Source: JBKECA01 sp047973435
Lineage (GTDB): Bacteria; Planctomycetota; Planctomycetia; Planctomycetales; Planctomycetaceae
Assembly (NCBI GenBank): GCA_047973435.1
Contig: JBKECA010000046.1
Location: forward strand, 1-64,000
Direction of reading: 5' to 3'
Length of the DNA: 64,000 nt
In this document: in pieces, positions 55,972-64,000 of the stretch
Numbering within the stretch: the stretch's first letter is position 1
How the letters are laid out: every line of letters starts with the position of its first letter
Position numbers and translations under genes: made by a program
Notes under the pieces: generated by a model
Seen by the model: the letters and a program-made list of their open reading frames with translations, nothing else
Told to the model about the DNA's origin: nothing
Databases searched by the model: none

Positions 55972-56805
55972 TCAGGCGGCGGGATGCAAAATCACGCGGG
56001 GTTGACCGGCGATCGACCCTTCGGCCGCAATCACCTCGTCAACCAATCCGGCGTAGTCCTGTGCCCCGGAGCAGTTGGGAGCGTATTCGTAAATCGACTG
56101 TCCGAAGCTCGGCGCCTCCGCCAGCTTGATGTTGCGGCGAATTCGGGACGTGAACACGCGTGCCCCAGCCCAAGGGGCCTGTGGATCGCTGTTGGTCAAA
56201 AACCGCGTCAAATCGTCCGTCACATCGGCCGCCAGTCGCGTGCCCGTCTCGTACAGACAGAGAATGATCCCGCTCACTTTCAGCTGACGGTTGAGTCGCC
56301 GCGTGACCAGGGCCGTGGTTTCGAACAGTTTTGACAGCCCCTGCAATGCGAAGAAGTGTGGCTGCAGCGGAATCATGACTTCCGTCGCGGCGGTCAAAGC
56401 ATTGATCGTCAGCACCCCGAGGGATGGGGGGCAGTCCATCACGACGTAGTCGTAGGCGCTGGGGGCCAGCTTTTCGAGTTCGCGGCGGAGAACAAACTCC
56501 CGGCCGGGGGCGTCGACCAGTTCGACTTCGGTGGCGGCCAGGTCGAGGTCCGCTGGAGCGACCCACAGGTTTGGTCCCGCCTGCTGGAGGACATCCTGAA
56601 ACTGACGTCCGCCGGCGAAGACCTGATAGATGGTCCGCGTGCTGCCGGTGGCATCAATCCCAAGATGAATCGATGCATGGGCCTGCGGATCGAGATCGAT
56701 GACACAGACCTTCCGTCCTTGACGGGCCAGTCCGGCGGCCACATTGACGCTGGAAGTGGTCTTGCCGACCCCACCCTTCTGATTCATCAACGCAATCACG
56801 CGCAT
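55972..56805 (-). CDS. ParA/Soj-family ATPase
   Basis: 277 residues. Deviant Walker A MNQKGGVGKTT, VIDLDPQAHAS, VMDCPPSLG and SRIRRNIKLAEAPSFG identify a ParA (type Ia/Soj). It partitions chromosomes, plasmids or protein clusters. No parB gene is adjacent, so this may be an orphan ParA positioning other cargo. Confidence 0.92.
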   Translation of the reverse strand: MRVIALMNQKGGVGKTTSSVNVAAGLARQGRKVCVIDLDPQAHASIHLGIDATGSTRTIYQVFAGGRQFQDVLQQAGPNLWVAPADLDLAATEVELVDAPGREFVLRRELEKLAPSAYDYVVMDCPPSLGVLTINALTAATEVMIPLQPHFFALQGLSKLFETTALVTRRLNRQLKVSGIILCLYETGTRLAADVTDDLTRFLTNSDPQAPWAGARVFTSRIRRNIKLAEAPSFGQSIYEYAPNCSGAQDYAGLVDEVIAAEGSIAGQPRVILHPAA

Positions 56806-56979
56806 GGCGAGACGTCCTTTCCTCGCGGAGTTTCGAGAGCCGACGAGACTGTACGCGCATTGCGTCGCGGTCGCCTAGGCGAAACGGACGCCACCTGCGA
56901 CGAGTGCCGGTTGGCAACCGGCCCGCAAGCGGGAACTGCCGATCCGACGTGACATTGCCCGGCAGACCGATGCCGAATG

Positions 56980-58581
56980 TCACTCCACCCGCAGCACTCG
57001 ATGCCCCTCGAACGTCCGTCCCCAGTGGTCGGTGGCCTGGATGTCCAAGCGGTGGGTGCCCGGTGACAGGTCCGCGGGCAACGCCGACTTCCACAGGTGA
57101 GTGGAACGGTGGGGCTTGGGAAGCTGTCGGAAGACCTTCGACTGCTGCAGGATGGCTGCCTCAGCGTCCCAGGTTCGCTGATACTTGGGGTCGACCTCGT
57201 TCACTTTTTCCATTGTGGCCCACTCCGTGTCGTCTACGCGGAAATTCACAACGGACTTCTCCGAACCGCTAAAGACATTCACGTACACGTTGGTGCTGAC
57301 AACCTCCGAGGTGGGAACGACGTCCGGGGCGTCGATCTCGAGTTGGTAGTTCTCCGTACGGCCAGCGGCGTGGAAGTCGAGGCGATACTCCGTTCCGTTG
57401 AACGAGATGATCGACCAGCCATTGGGTGCACCGTCGGACATGGTTGCATGCGGAATGCCGCGTTCGTCTGGTGCGCCGCTCCACCAGCTGCCGCAGACGG
57501 TGACGTTGACGATGTGATGGTGGGGCTGTGGGCCTTCCCAGCCATCGTCCCTGGTAATCCAGACGTGCTCGTGAGAGTGAGTGTGTCCGCAAATCGACAG
57601 GCAGAAGGGGCGGTTTTCGATGAGACGATAGAGGCCATGCCGGTCGTTAACCCCGGTGAGAGGGATGTGCATCATCAGGACGACCATCTGGTCCCCGGGA
57701 ATCTGGGACAGGTCGGTGCGGATGAATTCCAGCTGCTCGGGCCCCAGACCCCCGCGCCAACCTTTCTTGCCAGTCTCGGTGTTGACCATCCACTCGATAT
57801 TATCGAGCACCAGAAAGTGAACCGGGCCGTAGTCGAAGGAATAGTAGGATGGTCCGTAATGGGACTCGTAGGTGTCGTTGGCCCGCAGGCGATCGGGAGA
57901 GTCGGTGTTAATGTCGTGGTTGCCGATGACGTTGTACCAGGGGATGCCCAGGAGCGCGATCGTGCGATTGAGCGGGCCGAAGACCGAAAGGTCATTGAAG
58001 ACAATATCCCCCAGCGTGACACCAAAGGCCGCGTCAGTGCCGATCAACGGTTCAACAACGTCGTGGGCAATCCAGTCAACCTCCTGCTGATTGCGGGGCT
58101 GTGTGTCGCCAAACAGGATGGCTCGGAAGCTGTCGGGTTCATCCTGGGGAGTGAGCGGAAAGTCGATTGACTCGGGCAGCGGTCCCGTCGGAGCAACGCC
58201 GGGAAATTGGAATTTGGGCGACCCGGACGGCTTATGCAGGTAATAGAACTGCGGCAGGTTCAGTTCGCTCAGCGGCGTTCGCCAGCCGCGCGGCTTGATG
58301 ACGAACAGGGTCGTGTCGTCCGATACCGGCAACTCGTAATACCCATCGGCATTGGTGCTGACGATTTGAATCCCGTTGGAGACGCGAATGTCCTTCAAAG
58401 GCTGTTCACCCTCGTCGAACCGGCGATTGCCGTTAACGTCATGGAAGACAACACCGCGGGCGAGTTGAGGCTGGCTGTTGTCGGCAGCCGCCTGATCGCA
58501 CTGGCGGAATCCAAACAGGGCCAGAGAGGCAAGGACGAGGAGAGTCACAATCAGCGGTGCCCAGCGCGGCATGGGGGTCAT
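56980..58581 (-). CDS. Secreted calcineurin-like metallophosphoesterase with N-terminal Ig/CarboxypepD-like module
   Basis: 534 residues. Signal/membrane segment about 5-25 (APLIVTLLVLASLALFGF). RGVVFHDVNGNRRFDEGE (about 40-60) is a Ca-type SdrD/transthyretin-like repeat seen in exported proteins. The phosphoesterase motifs follow in order: FGDTQPRNQ, LGDIVFND, GNHD, MMHIPL, CGHTHSHEH. An extra C-terminal beta domain ends the chain. Substrate unknown; probably surface phospho-ester turnover. Either ATG 58581 or 58572 may be used. Confidence 0.88.
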   Translation of the reverse strand: MTPMPRWAPLIVTLLVLASLALFGFRQCDQAAADNSQPQLARGVVFHDVNGNRRFDEGEQPLKDIRVSNGIQIVSTNADGYYELPVSDDTTLFVIKPRGWRTPLSELNLPQFYYLHKPSGSPKFQFPGVAPTGPLPESIDFPLTPQDEPDSFRAILFGDTQPRNQQEVDWIAHDVVEPLIGTDAAFGVTLGDIVFNDLSVFGPLNRTIALLGIPWYNVIGNHDINTDSPDRLRANDTYESHYGPSYYSFDYGPVHFLVLDNIEWMVNTETGKKGWRGGLGPEQLEFIRTDLSQIPGDQMVVLMMHIPLTGVNDRHGLYRLIENRPFCLSICGHTHSHEHVWITRDDGWEGPQPHHHIVNVTVCGSWWSGAPDERGIPHATMSDGAPNGWSIISFNGTEYRLDFHAAGRTENYQLEIDAPDVVPTSEVVSTNVYVNVFSGSEKSVVNFRVDDTEWATMEKVNEVDPKYQRTWDAEAAILQQSKVFRQLPKPHRSTHLWKSALPADLSPGTHRLDIQATDHWGRTFEGHRVLRVE

Positions 58582-58725
58582 CCTGAGGAGACAAGTTGAC
58601 GGCGAGAGGGGGAGTTTAGGGGACGCATACTGACATCGCGAGCGGATACGCATCGACGGGCAGCGGCGGGGCGGTCTACAATCGCCGTTGTGGCCCGTCT
58701 GGGAGTTTTTCGAGGGAGCGAGACG

Positions 58726-59970
58726 ATGTGCGGTTCCTGTCCCCTGCTGCGACCAACCTCGTGGATCCTGATAACGGCGTGTCTGCTGGGGGAGTTCGGG
58801 GAGACGGCAATTGCTCAGCGACCCGATCCGTACGAAGCAGCGCGGAATCAGATGGTCGATGATGATCTGGCTCGTGAGGGGATCAGCAACACGCGCGTGC
58901 TGCAGTCGATCCGAGCCGTGCCGCGACATCTGTTTGTTCGGCCGGACCTGCGCAGAATGGCCTATTTCGATCAGGCGCTCGATATCGGCTACAAACAGAC
59001 GATCTCGCCCCCCTACATTGTGGCTTACATGACCGAAGTGCTGGATCCGCAGCCCACGGACACTGTCCTGGAAATCGGGACCGGCAGTGGCTATCAGGCG
59101 GCGGTACTGTCGAGTCTGGTGCAGGACGTGTACACCATCGAGATTGTGGAGCCGCTGGGGAAGAACGCCGCCAGCCTGCTGCAGCGACTGAATTACAAAA
59201 ACGTCCACCCGAAAATCGGTGATGGATACCAGGGCTGGCCGGACTTTGCTCCATTCGACAAGGTCATTGTGACGTGCTCTCCCGAGCAGGTGCCGCAGCC
59301 GCTGATCGATCAGCTCAAACCGGGCGGCAAGCTGATCATCCCGCTAGGGGAACGCTACCAGCAGGTGTTCCATCTCTTTGAAAAGCAGGGGGAGCAGCTG
59401 GTCGAAACCAAACTGGTCCCAACGCTCTTCGTCCCTATGACGGGCAAGTCAGAAGAACTTCGCCAGCAGCAGCCGGATCCGCGTCATCCCCAAATCGTGA
59501 ATGGAGGCTTCGAACAGTCGACTCTGGAAGCGGGCAAAGCCGATGGCTGGCACTACCAGCGGCGGTCGGAAATCGTGACCGGCGGGTCAGTCGAAGGGCA
59601 GCGGTTCATTCGATTTGATAACGATGCACCAGGGCGGAGTGCCCACATGCTGCAAGGACTGGCGGTCGATGGCCGGACGATTGGAACGGTGTCGGTCTCG
59701 CTGAAAATGCAACTTCAGGACTTGGGGCCAGGCAGCGATCAGCGGCAGCAGCCGGGGTTCGTGCTGCACTTCTTTGATGCCCGTCGCGCACCCGTTGGAG
59801 TTGAACATCTGCCACCCTGGACCAGTGACACGCTGGCCTGGACACCGGTTTCTGGGGTGCTGCCGGTTCCGCGGGGAACTCAAGAGATGATTGTCCAGAT
59901 TGGACTGAACGGCTGTACCGGAGTGTTGTCGCTGGATGACGTCCAGCTGACCCCGCAGCCACGCCAGTAG
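58726..59970 (+). CDS. Secreted protein-L-isoaspartate O-methyltransferase with C-terminal carbohydrate-binding-like domain
   Basis: 414 residues. Signal peptide about 1-30. PIMT motifs: FVRPDLRRMAYFDQALDIGY, QTISPPYIVAYMTE, SAM loop VLEIGTGSGYQAAVL and VTCSPEQVPQPL. Residues about 270-414 (NGGFEQSTLEAG, then a beta-sandwich ending GCTGVLSLDDVQL) look like a CBM4/9-type module. The cytoplasmic enzyme repairs isoaspartate using SAM; an exported version is puzzling because SAM is not periplasmic. GAGGGA (58712-58717) fits the ATG at 58726. Confidence 0.87.
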   Translation: MCGSCPLLRPTSWILITACLLGEFGETAIAQRPDPYEAARNQMVDDDLAREGISNTRVLQSIRAVPRHLFVRPDLRRMAYFDQALDIGYKQTISPPYIVAYMTEVLDPQPTDTVLEIGTGSGYQAAVLSSLVQDVYTIEIVEPLGKNAASLLQRLNYKNVHPKIGDGYQGWPDFAPFDKVIVTCSPEQVPQPLIDQLKPGGKLIIPLGERYQQVFHLFEKQGEQLVETKLVPTLFVPMTGKSEELRQQQPDPRHPQIVNGGFEQSTLEAGKADGWHYQRRSEIVTGGSVEGQRFIRFDNDAPGRSAHMLQGLAVDGRTIGTVSVSLKMQLQDLGPGSDQRQQPGFVLHFFDARRAPVGVEHLPPWTSDTLAWTPVSGVLPVPRGTQEMIVQIGLNGCTGVLSLDDVQLTPQPRQ

Positions 59971-60014
59971 ATGCAGATGAGGTCGCATTCTGAGCGCGTG
60001 CGGTATGTGTCCGA

Positions 60015-60093
60015 CCGCGGCAGCGCGTGAGCGGATTCGGCCGTTGGAGGCTATCCGAGGCAGGCAGCATCAACATGCACCGCGTGCAGTGTA
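60015..60093 (-). repeat. Dispersed 90-bp inverted-end element, degenerate copy 5
   Basis: CCGCGGCAGCGCGTGAG, GGATTCGG and CATCAACATGCACCGCGTGC follow the consensus in reverse orientation. It lies 28 bases before copy 6, which is in the forward orientation. Confidence 0.72.
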
Positions 60094-60121
60094 GTCCTGG
60101 GTTGCTAACCGGACAGGTCTG

Positions 60122-60210
60122 CTATACCGCACGCGGTCAATGTTGATACGTTTTGCCTCGCGGGGCTTTAACGTCCGAATCCTCTCACTCGCTGCCGCGG
60201 GCAGTATAAT
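60122..60210 (+). repeat. Dispersed 90-bp inverted-end element, copy 6
   Basis: Near-identical to copy 1: CTATACCGCACGCGGTCAAT at the start, GGGCTTTAACGTCCGAATCC inside, and CGGGCAGTATAAT at the end. With copy 5 it forms a head-to-head inverted pair. Confidence 0.88.
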
Positions 60211-60291
60211 CCCCCCTCAAGGCGACGCGAAAACGGCTTTCCGGGGCCGACAACCTGCCTTCGGAAGGCTGGTTGGCAAATTCCCCGGATT

Positions 60292-60325
60292 GGGGAATGG
60301 AGTGGGGAGACGGGGTGGGGGTGGG
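60292..60325 (+). other. Potential G-quadruplex tract upstream of yajC-secDF
   Basis: Four GGGG runs at 60292-60295, 60304-60307, 60312-60315 and 60317-60320, then GGG at 60323-60325, on the coding strand. Loops are 8, 4, 1 and 2 bases. Overlapping 60281-60297 is a small hairpin TTCCCC/GGGGAA. Confidence 0.55.
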
Positions 60326-60519
60326 ATCGTCACCTTGCTCGCGTTTTCAAGCCTCTCTAAGATACCCGGCTTCCAGAAACGGCTCCAACGGCAAATCAGA
60401 CTCCCTGGGGGAGTTGCGATCAAATTGCCGGCGCTGCTCTGGGTTGGTCCAAGATTTGTCGCGGGTGGACGAACGACTTCGTTCCGCGAGGTTCCTTCTC
60501 TTCTGATCACGACGATCCG

Positions 60520-60900
60520 ATGGTTCGCTGGCTGTCATTACTGGCGGAGGCTGCTCCCGCCGCACCCGAAGCGGGTGCGGGCGAGGGGGGCGGACTGCTG
60601 CAAATGCTGATGGTCTTCGGGCCAATGATCCTCATCTTTCTGGTGATCAACTATTTTCTGGTCACCCGGCCGCAGCAGCGTCAGCAACAACGGCATCTGG
60701 ACATGCTCGGTCAACTGAAGAAGAACGACCGGGTGGTGACCGCTGGCGGCATCATCGGGACTTACGTCAGTATGTCGGAAGATCGTACGGAAGTGACCTT
60801 GCGGGTGGACGACAACACCCGATTGAAGTTTCGGTCGGAATACGTCCGGGGCGTGCTGGACTCCTCCGCGGAAGCGGTTGAAGGAGCGCAGGGCGCATGA
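60520..60900 (+). CDS. yajC: Preprotein translocase subunit YajC
   Basis: 126 residues. One helix (MLMVFGPMILIFLVINYFLV) after a short Gly/Ala/Glu-rich leader, then FYLVTRPQQ-type segment (here YFLVTRPQQRQQQRHLDML) and GDRVVTAGG-like KNDRVVTAGGIIGTYV, as in YajC. YajC joins SecDF on the SecYEG channel; secDF follows 175 bases downstream on the same strand, the usual order. Confidence 0.94.
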   Translation: MVRWLSLLAEAAPAAPEAGAGEGGGLLQMLMVFGPMILIFLVINYFLVTRPQQRQQQRHLDMLGQLKKNDRVVTAGGIIGTYVSMSEDRTEVTLRVDDNTRLKFRSEYVRGVLDSSAEAVEGAQGA

Positions 60901-61075
60901 ACTCCCGGCAGGATGTCGTTCAACACGGTCGTGACCGCCGCACTGCTCCAGATGCAGGTGCGGGCGCAACGACCGTCGCTTTGGTTCGTCGAGCCGCGGC
61001 GGAGCAAAGCACAACTCCTGATGCCTTTTTTCAATGGGATCCGCAGTCGCACGACTGGCGGGGAGCAGACGCGCC

Positions 61076-64000
61076 ATGAACAGTCTCGGTCTTGGAATGT
61101 CCCTGTTGGCTCAGGCGACCGACGCCGCGGAGACCGCGACGGAAGCGGCCATGACCGCCGTGCCGACCACCGCTGACCCAGCGGCGAACTCGGCATTCGG
61201 CTGGATCGCCCTGGCGGTGCTGGTTGGGGTCATTGTCATCCCGTTCATGCTGGGCCAGCTGGCCGAACGGATGCTCAAAATCAAAGACGTCGGGTTCCGG
61301 ATCGGGGTAGTGCTCTTCTCCCTGTGTGTCGGCCTGGGTCCGTTCGTCACGAATAAAATCAGCACGGGACACTGGGTAGAAGGGGCCCTGCAGTACGGCA
61401 TCGATCTGGCTGGCGGAACAAACCTGGTCTATCGAGTTGATGAAGATCAGACCCGCAAGCTCGGGAAGCGCGTCGACAGCGAAACCATGGACAAGCTTCG
61501 TGAGGCGATTCGCAACCGTGTCGCCCCGACGGGAACGGAAGAAGTGACGGTGCGCCGCGTTGGCGACGATCGAATCGAAGTCATTGTCCCGGGCGCGGAT
61601 ACCGAGCGAACCGAGCAGGTCAAGTCGCAGATTACGGACTTGGGCAGCCTGGAATTCGCGATCGTCGTCAACTCGACCGATCACCCCGAGCTGTATGCCG
61701 CCGGACAGGAGCAGGCCAGCATCCCGATCGAGTCGCGAAAGCCGGAGGATGCCGAAGTCCGCGTTGGCGGCGTTGTGCGGGCTCGGTGGGTGCCAGTCGC
61801 GTTTGATTCGAATGGCAAGCCGAAGGTGGAAGGCGTCGATGGCGGTGAATTGATGCGTCCGGCCCTCGTCAACGGTAAAGACGGTTTTGAAATCCTGTTG
61901 GCCCGTGAGCCCGATCCCCGTCAGCGGATTACAGGCGACTATCTGGTGAATGCCCAGGAAGGCTTCACCGCGGAGTCGGGCCCGGTGGTGAACTTCACGT
62001 TCAACCTGCAGGGGGGGCAGCTGTTTCAGGAACTGACCTGGCGCTATCAGCCGAAAGAAGGAAACCCGCATCGCACGAAGCTGGCCATCGTCTTGAGCGG
62101 CCTGGTGCACAATGCACCCACGATCAACGACGTCATCGGTGCGTCCGGTCAGATTTCCGGCAACTTCACCTCGAAGGAAATTCAGAATCTGGTTGACGTG
62201 CTGAATGCCGGTGCGCTGGAAGTTCCTCTGATTCGGGCTCCGGTCAACGAGGCTACGGTCAGTCCGCTGCTGGGAGCGGACGTACGCGAGCAAGGGAAAA
62301 AAGCCCTGTGGATCGCCTTGGCGGGCGTGTTCATTGTCACGGTGGCCTATTACTGGCTACCGGGAGTGATTGCGGACTTGTGTCTCGTCGTCAACCTGGT
62401 GCTGCTCATCGGGATCATGTCGTTGATCGATGCCACGTTTACACTTCCTGGACTGGCCGGTCTGGTGTTGTCGATTGGTATGGCGGTCGATGCGAACGTC
62501 CTGATCTTCGAACGTATGCGGGAAGAGTGCGAAAAAGGGGCCAGCATACGGATGGCCATTCAGAACGGGTTCAGCAAGGCGCTGTCAACGATTGTCGACT
62601 CGAACCTGACCACGCTGATCACCGCCGTCGTGCTGTACGTCATTGGAACCGACGCGATCAAAGGATTCGCTGTGACGTTGTTTATCGGGATCGTGTTGTC
62701 GATGTTCACCGCGGTGTTCGTCGGTCGGCTGATCTTCGATATTCTCGAACGGAAGCGGGTGCTCAAGTCGATCAAGATGGCGAACCTGATCGGCGTTACC
62801 AACTTCAACTTCATCGGCCAGAAAGCAGTGATGGTCGGCCTCTCACTGCTGCTGATGGCGGTGGGACTGGTCTGTGTGTATCAGCGCGGTGCCGACAACT
62901 TTGACATCGATTTCCGTGGTGGCGTCATGGTCGCCTTTGGGTTCGATGGAAAACAGCCAAGCTACGAAGAAGCGCAGGCCCTGCTGCGGAAAGAGTTCGG
63001 CGATGACATCTCCGTCGAAAACCTGTCAATCAAACGACCTGACGGAAAAGACGAGAATCTGATCCGCTTGCGGACGATCAATGCCGAGACCGCAGTCGAC
63101 GACACGCAAAAGGATCCTGCTGACGAAGTTGGAAAGCGGATCGACAAGGCCTTCAGCCAGACCGATTTCCACATCGTCCACCAGTCGGTCAAAGTCGGAG
63201 GCTTGGAGGCGATTCCGCAGGCAGCCGAGGGGACGACCAATGCCGACTCCTTTGCCGGTGGCCAGCAGGTGACTGTCGACGTGACGCAGGAAATGTTGCG
63301 ATCGTCCCTGCGGGATGAACTGGAAGCCGATTTCAAGCAGGTCAACAATCAGCGGTATGGTGATATGGATACGCTGATGGAAGTTGAGGCAATCGACAGT
63401 GTCGATGGGGCCAAGGCGAAGGAATTCCGCATTCGGACCAAGTCAGACGTCCCCGCAGCGGATCTGTCGGCAGCGCTGACCAAAATGCAAAGCGACCTGC
63501 AAAGCGAACCGTTCTTTACCGAAAAGAACACCTTCGCCACCTCGGTTGGCCACGAAATGCGGATCACCGCGTTAATGGCAATCGTCTTCAGTATGGGCGC
63601 GATCGTGCTGTACCTGTGGTTCCGGTTCCACGGTGCGGACTTCGGCCTGGCGGCCTGCATCGGGCTGGTTCACGACGTCTTGATCACGCTGGGAATTATG
63701 GCCGTCTGCTCCTACTTGAGTAGCACCTCCATTGGCCGGGCATTGCAGTTGACCGACTTCAAAATCAACCTGCCGATGATTGCCGCGTTCCTGACGCTGG
63801 TCGGATACTCGCTGAACGACACAATTGTGGTGTTCGACCGCATTCGTGAAGTGCGGGGCAAAAGTCCGCGTCTGACTCCGGAGATGGTCAACCAAAGTGT
63901 CAACCAGACGCTGTCCCGCACCTTGCTTACCTCAATGACGACGCTGGTCGTTGTCTTGGTGCTGTACTTCATGGGGGGAGAGGGAATTCACGGCTTCGCC
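61076..64000 (+). CDS. secDF: SecD-SecF fusion protein (partial, cut by window end)
   Basis: 975 codons from ATG 61076 run off the window in frame. The SecD part has IDLAGGTNLVYRVD, the P1 periplasmic domain, and GMAVDANVLIFERMREE (functional Asp for proton movement). The SecF part starts near residue 580 with NFIGQKAVMVGLSLLLMA, DFDIDFRGG-type IDFRGGVMVAF, its own domain, and GYSLNDTIVVFDRIREV. SecDF uses the proton gradient to pull exported proteins through SecYEG. Fused SecDF is common in planctomycetes. The N-terminal 35 residues are Ala/Thr-rich. Expected to end soon after the window. Confidence 0.95.
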   Translation, partial: MNSLGLGMSLLAQATDAAETATEAAMTAVPTTADPAANSAFGWIALAVLVGVIVIPFMLGQLAERMLKIKDVGFRIGVVLFSLCVGLGPFVTNKISTGHWVEGALQYGIDLAGGTNLVYRVDEDQTRKLGKRVDSETMDKLREAIRNRVAPTGTEEVTVRRVGDDRIEVIVPGADTERTEQVKSQITDLGSLEFAIVVNSTDHPELYAAGQEQASIPIESRKPEDAEVRVGGVVRARWVPVAFDSNGKPKVEGVDGGELMRPALVNGKDGFEILLAREPDPRQRITGDYLVNAQEGFTAESGPVVNFTFNLQGGQLFQELTWRYQPKEGNPHRTKLAIVLSGLVHNAPTINDVIGASGQISGNFTSKEIQNLVDVLNAGALEVPLIRAPVNEATVSPLLGADVREQGKKALWIALAGVFIVTVAYYWLPGVIADLCLVVNLVLLIGIMSLIDATFTLPGLAGLVLSIGMAVDANVLIFERMREECEKGASIRMAIQNGFSKALSTIVDSNLTTLITAVVLYVIGTDAIKGFAVTLFIGIVLSMFTAVFVGRLIFDILERKRVLKSIKMANLIGVTNFNFIGQKAVMVGLSLLLMAVGLVCVYQRGADNFDIDFRGGVMVAFGFDGKQPSYEEAQALLRKEFGDDISVENLSIKRPDGKDENLIRLRTINAETAVDDTQKDPADEVGKRIDKAFSQTDFHIVHQSVKVGGLEAIPQAAEGTTNADSFAGGQQVTVDVTQEMLRSSLRDELEADFKQVNNQRYGDMDTLMEVEAIDSVDGAKAKEFRIRTKSDVPAADLSAALTKMQSDLQSEPFFTEKNTFATSVGHEMRITALMAIVFSMGAIVLYLWFRFHGADFGLAACIGLVHDVLITLGIMAVCSYLSSTSIGRALQLTDFKINLPMIAAFLTLVGYSLNDTIVVFDRIREVRGKSPRLTPEMVNQSVNQTLSRTLLTSMTTLVVVLVLYFMGGEGIHGFA

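Larger units (their letters stand above)
59971..60519. other. Repeat-rich gap before yajC
   Basis: 549 bases holding an inverted pair of the 90-bp element (60015-60210), a solo element end (59994-60006, GCGCGTGCGGTAT), and a G-rich tract at 60292-60325. The rest, up to the yajC start, should carry its promoter and leader. No gene is seen. Confidence 0.6.

Noticed and set aside
60205..60210. TATAAT at the end of the 90-bp element as a promoter
   Set aside because: No -35 box at the right spacing, and the bases belong to the inverted end; possible but unsupported.

Overview
The window looks like a chromosomal segment of a planctomycete. The signs are a cytochrome-C/DUF1549/DUF1553 protein of the PSD1 type (39-3002), a secreted sulfatase with a HEAT tail (3229-5094), an M50-peptidase/HlyD hybrid (5313-7523), a SCO1-DUF420 fusion (8075-9316), a zinc-ribbon/TPR protein (27041-29074), a protein of the family restricted to Verrucomicrobia and Planctomycetes (47493-47882), and high GC. 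I cannot name genus or species. No rRNA, tRNA, CRISPR array, IS transposase or prophage gene was seen. The right edge cuts a secDF gene.

Layout. 0-9.4 kb: degradative and surface genes, then SCO1-type copper-chaperone genes. 9.5-13.7 kb: a leftward ABC-transporter operon (ATPase, permease, conserved partner) ending in a strong hairpin terminator. 14-22 kb: moeA, an ECF sigma/anti-sigma pair, phosphohexomutase, a TIM-barrel isomerase, a GspF/PilC membrane protein and an aspartate-type aminotransferase. 22.4-26.5 kb: one very large beta-helix surface protein with an inverse-autotransporter-like N-terminus. 27-32 kb: zinc-ribbon/TPR protein, small hypothetical gene and SNF2 helicase. 32.1-33.9 kb: an overlapping pair, ATPase plus DUF3226 (TOPRIM-like), of visibly lower GC, resembling OLD/PARIS-type defence modules. 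34-44.6 kb: housekeeping genes (YchF-like GTPase, ROK kinase, ComF, DUF502, hemC, Fd-MBL hydrolase, TIM barrel, monooxygenase, rplU). 44.7-48 kb: transglutaminase-like protein, aquaglyceroporin and small genes. 48.5-54.9 kb: a leftward six-gene operon (lysine 2,3-aminomutase, YkgJ Cys-cluster protein, two ATP-grasp ligases, GNAT-HDAC fusion, GNAT). 55-58.6 kb: SDR, ParA and phosphoesterase. 58.7-64 kb: secreted isoaspartyl methyltransferase, then yajC-secDF.

Two candidate systems stand out. The 48.5-54.9 kb operon combines beta-lysine formation, amide-bond ligases, N-acetylation and deacetylation; I infer an undescribed beta-lysine-containing metabolite or acetyl-beta-lysine pathway. The 32.1-33.9 kb ATPase/DUF3226 pair is a possible anti-phage module.

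Two repeat families run through the window. One is a dispersed element of about 90 bp with 16-bp inverted ends (six copies, all intergenic, including one inverted pair). The other is a 7-bp-periodic repeat, found in frame inside two genes (three sites) and in degenerate form between genes.
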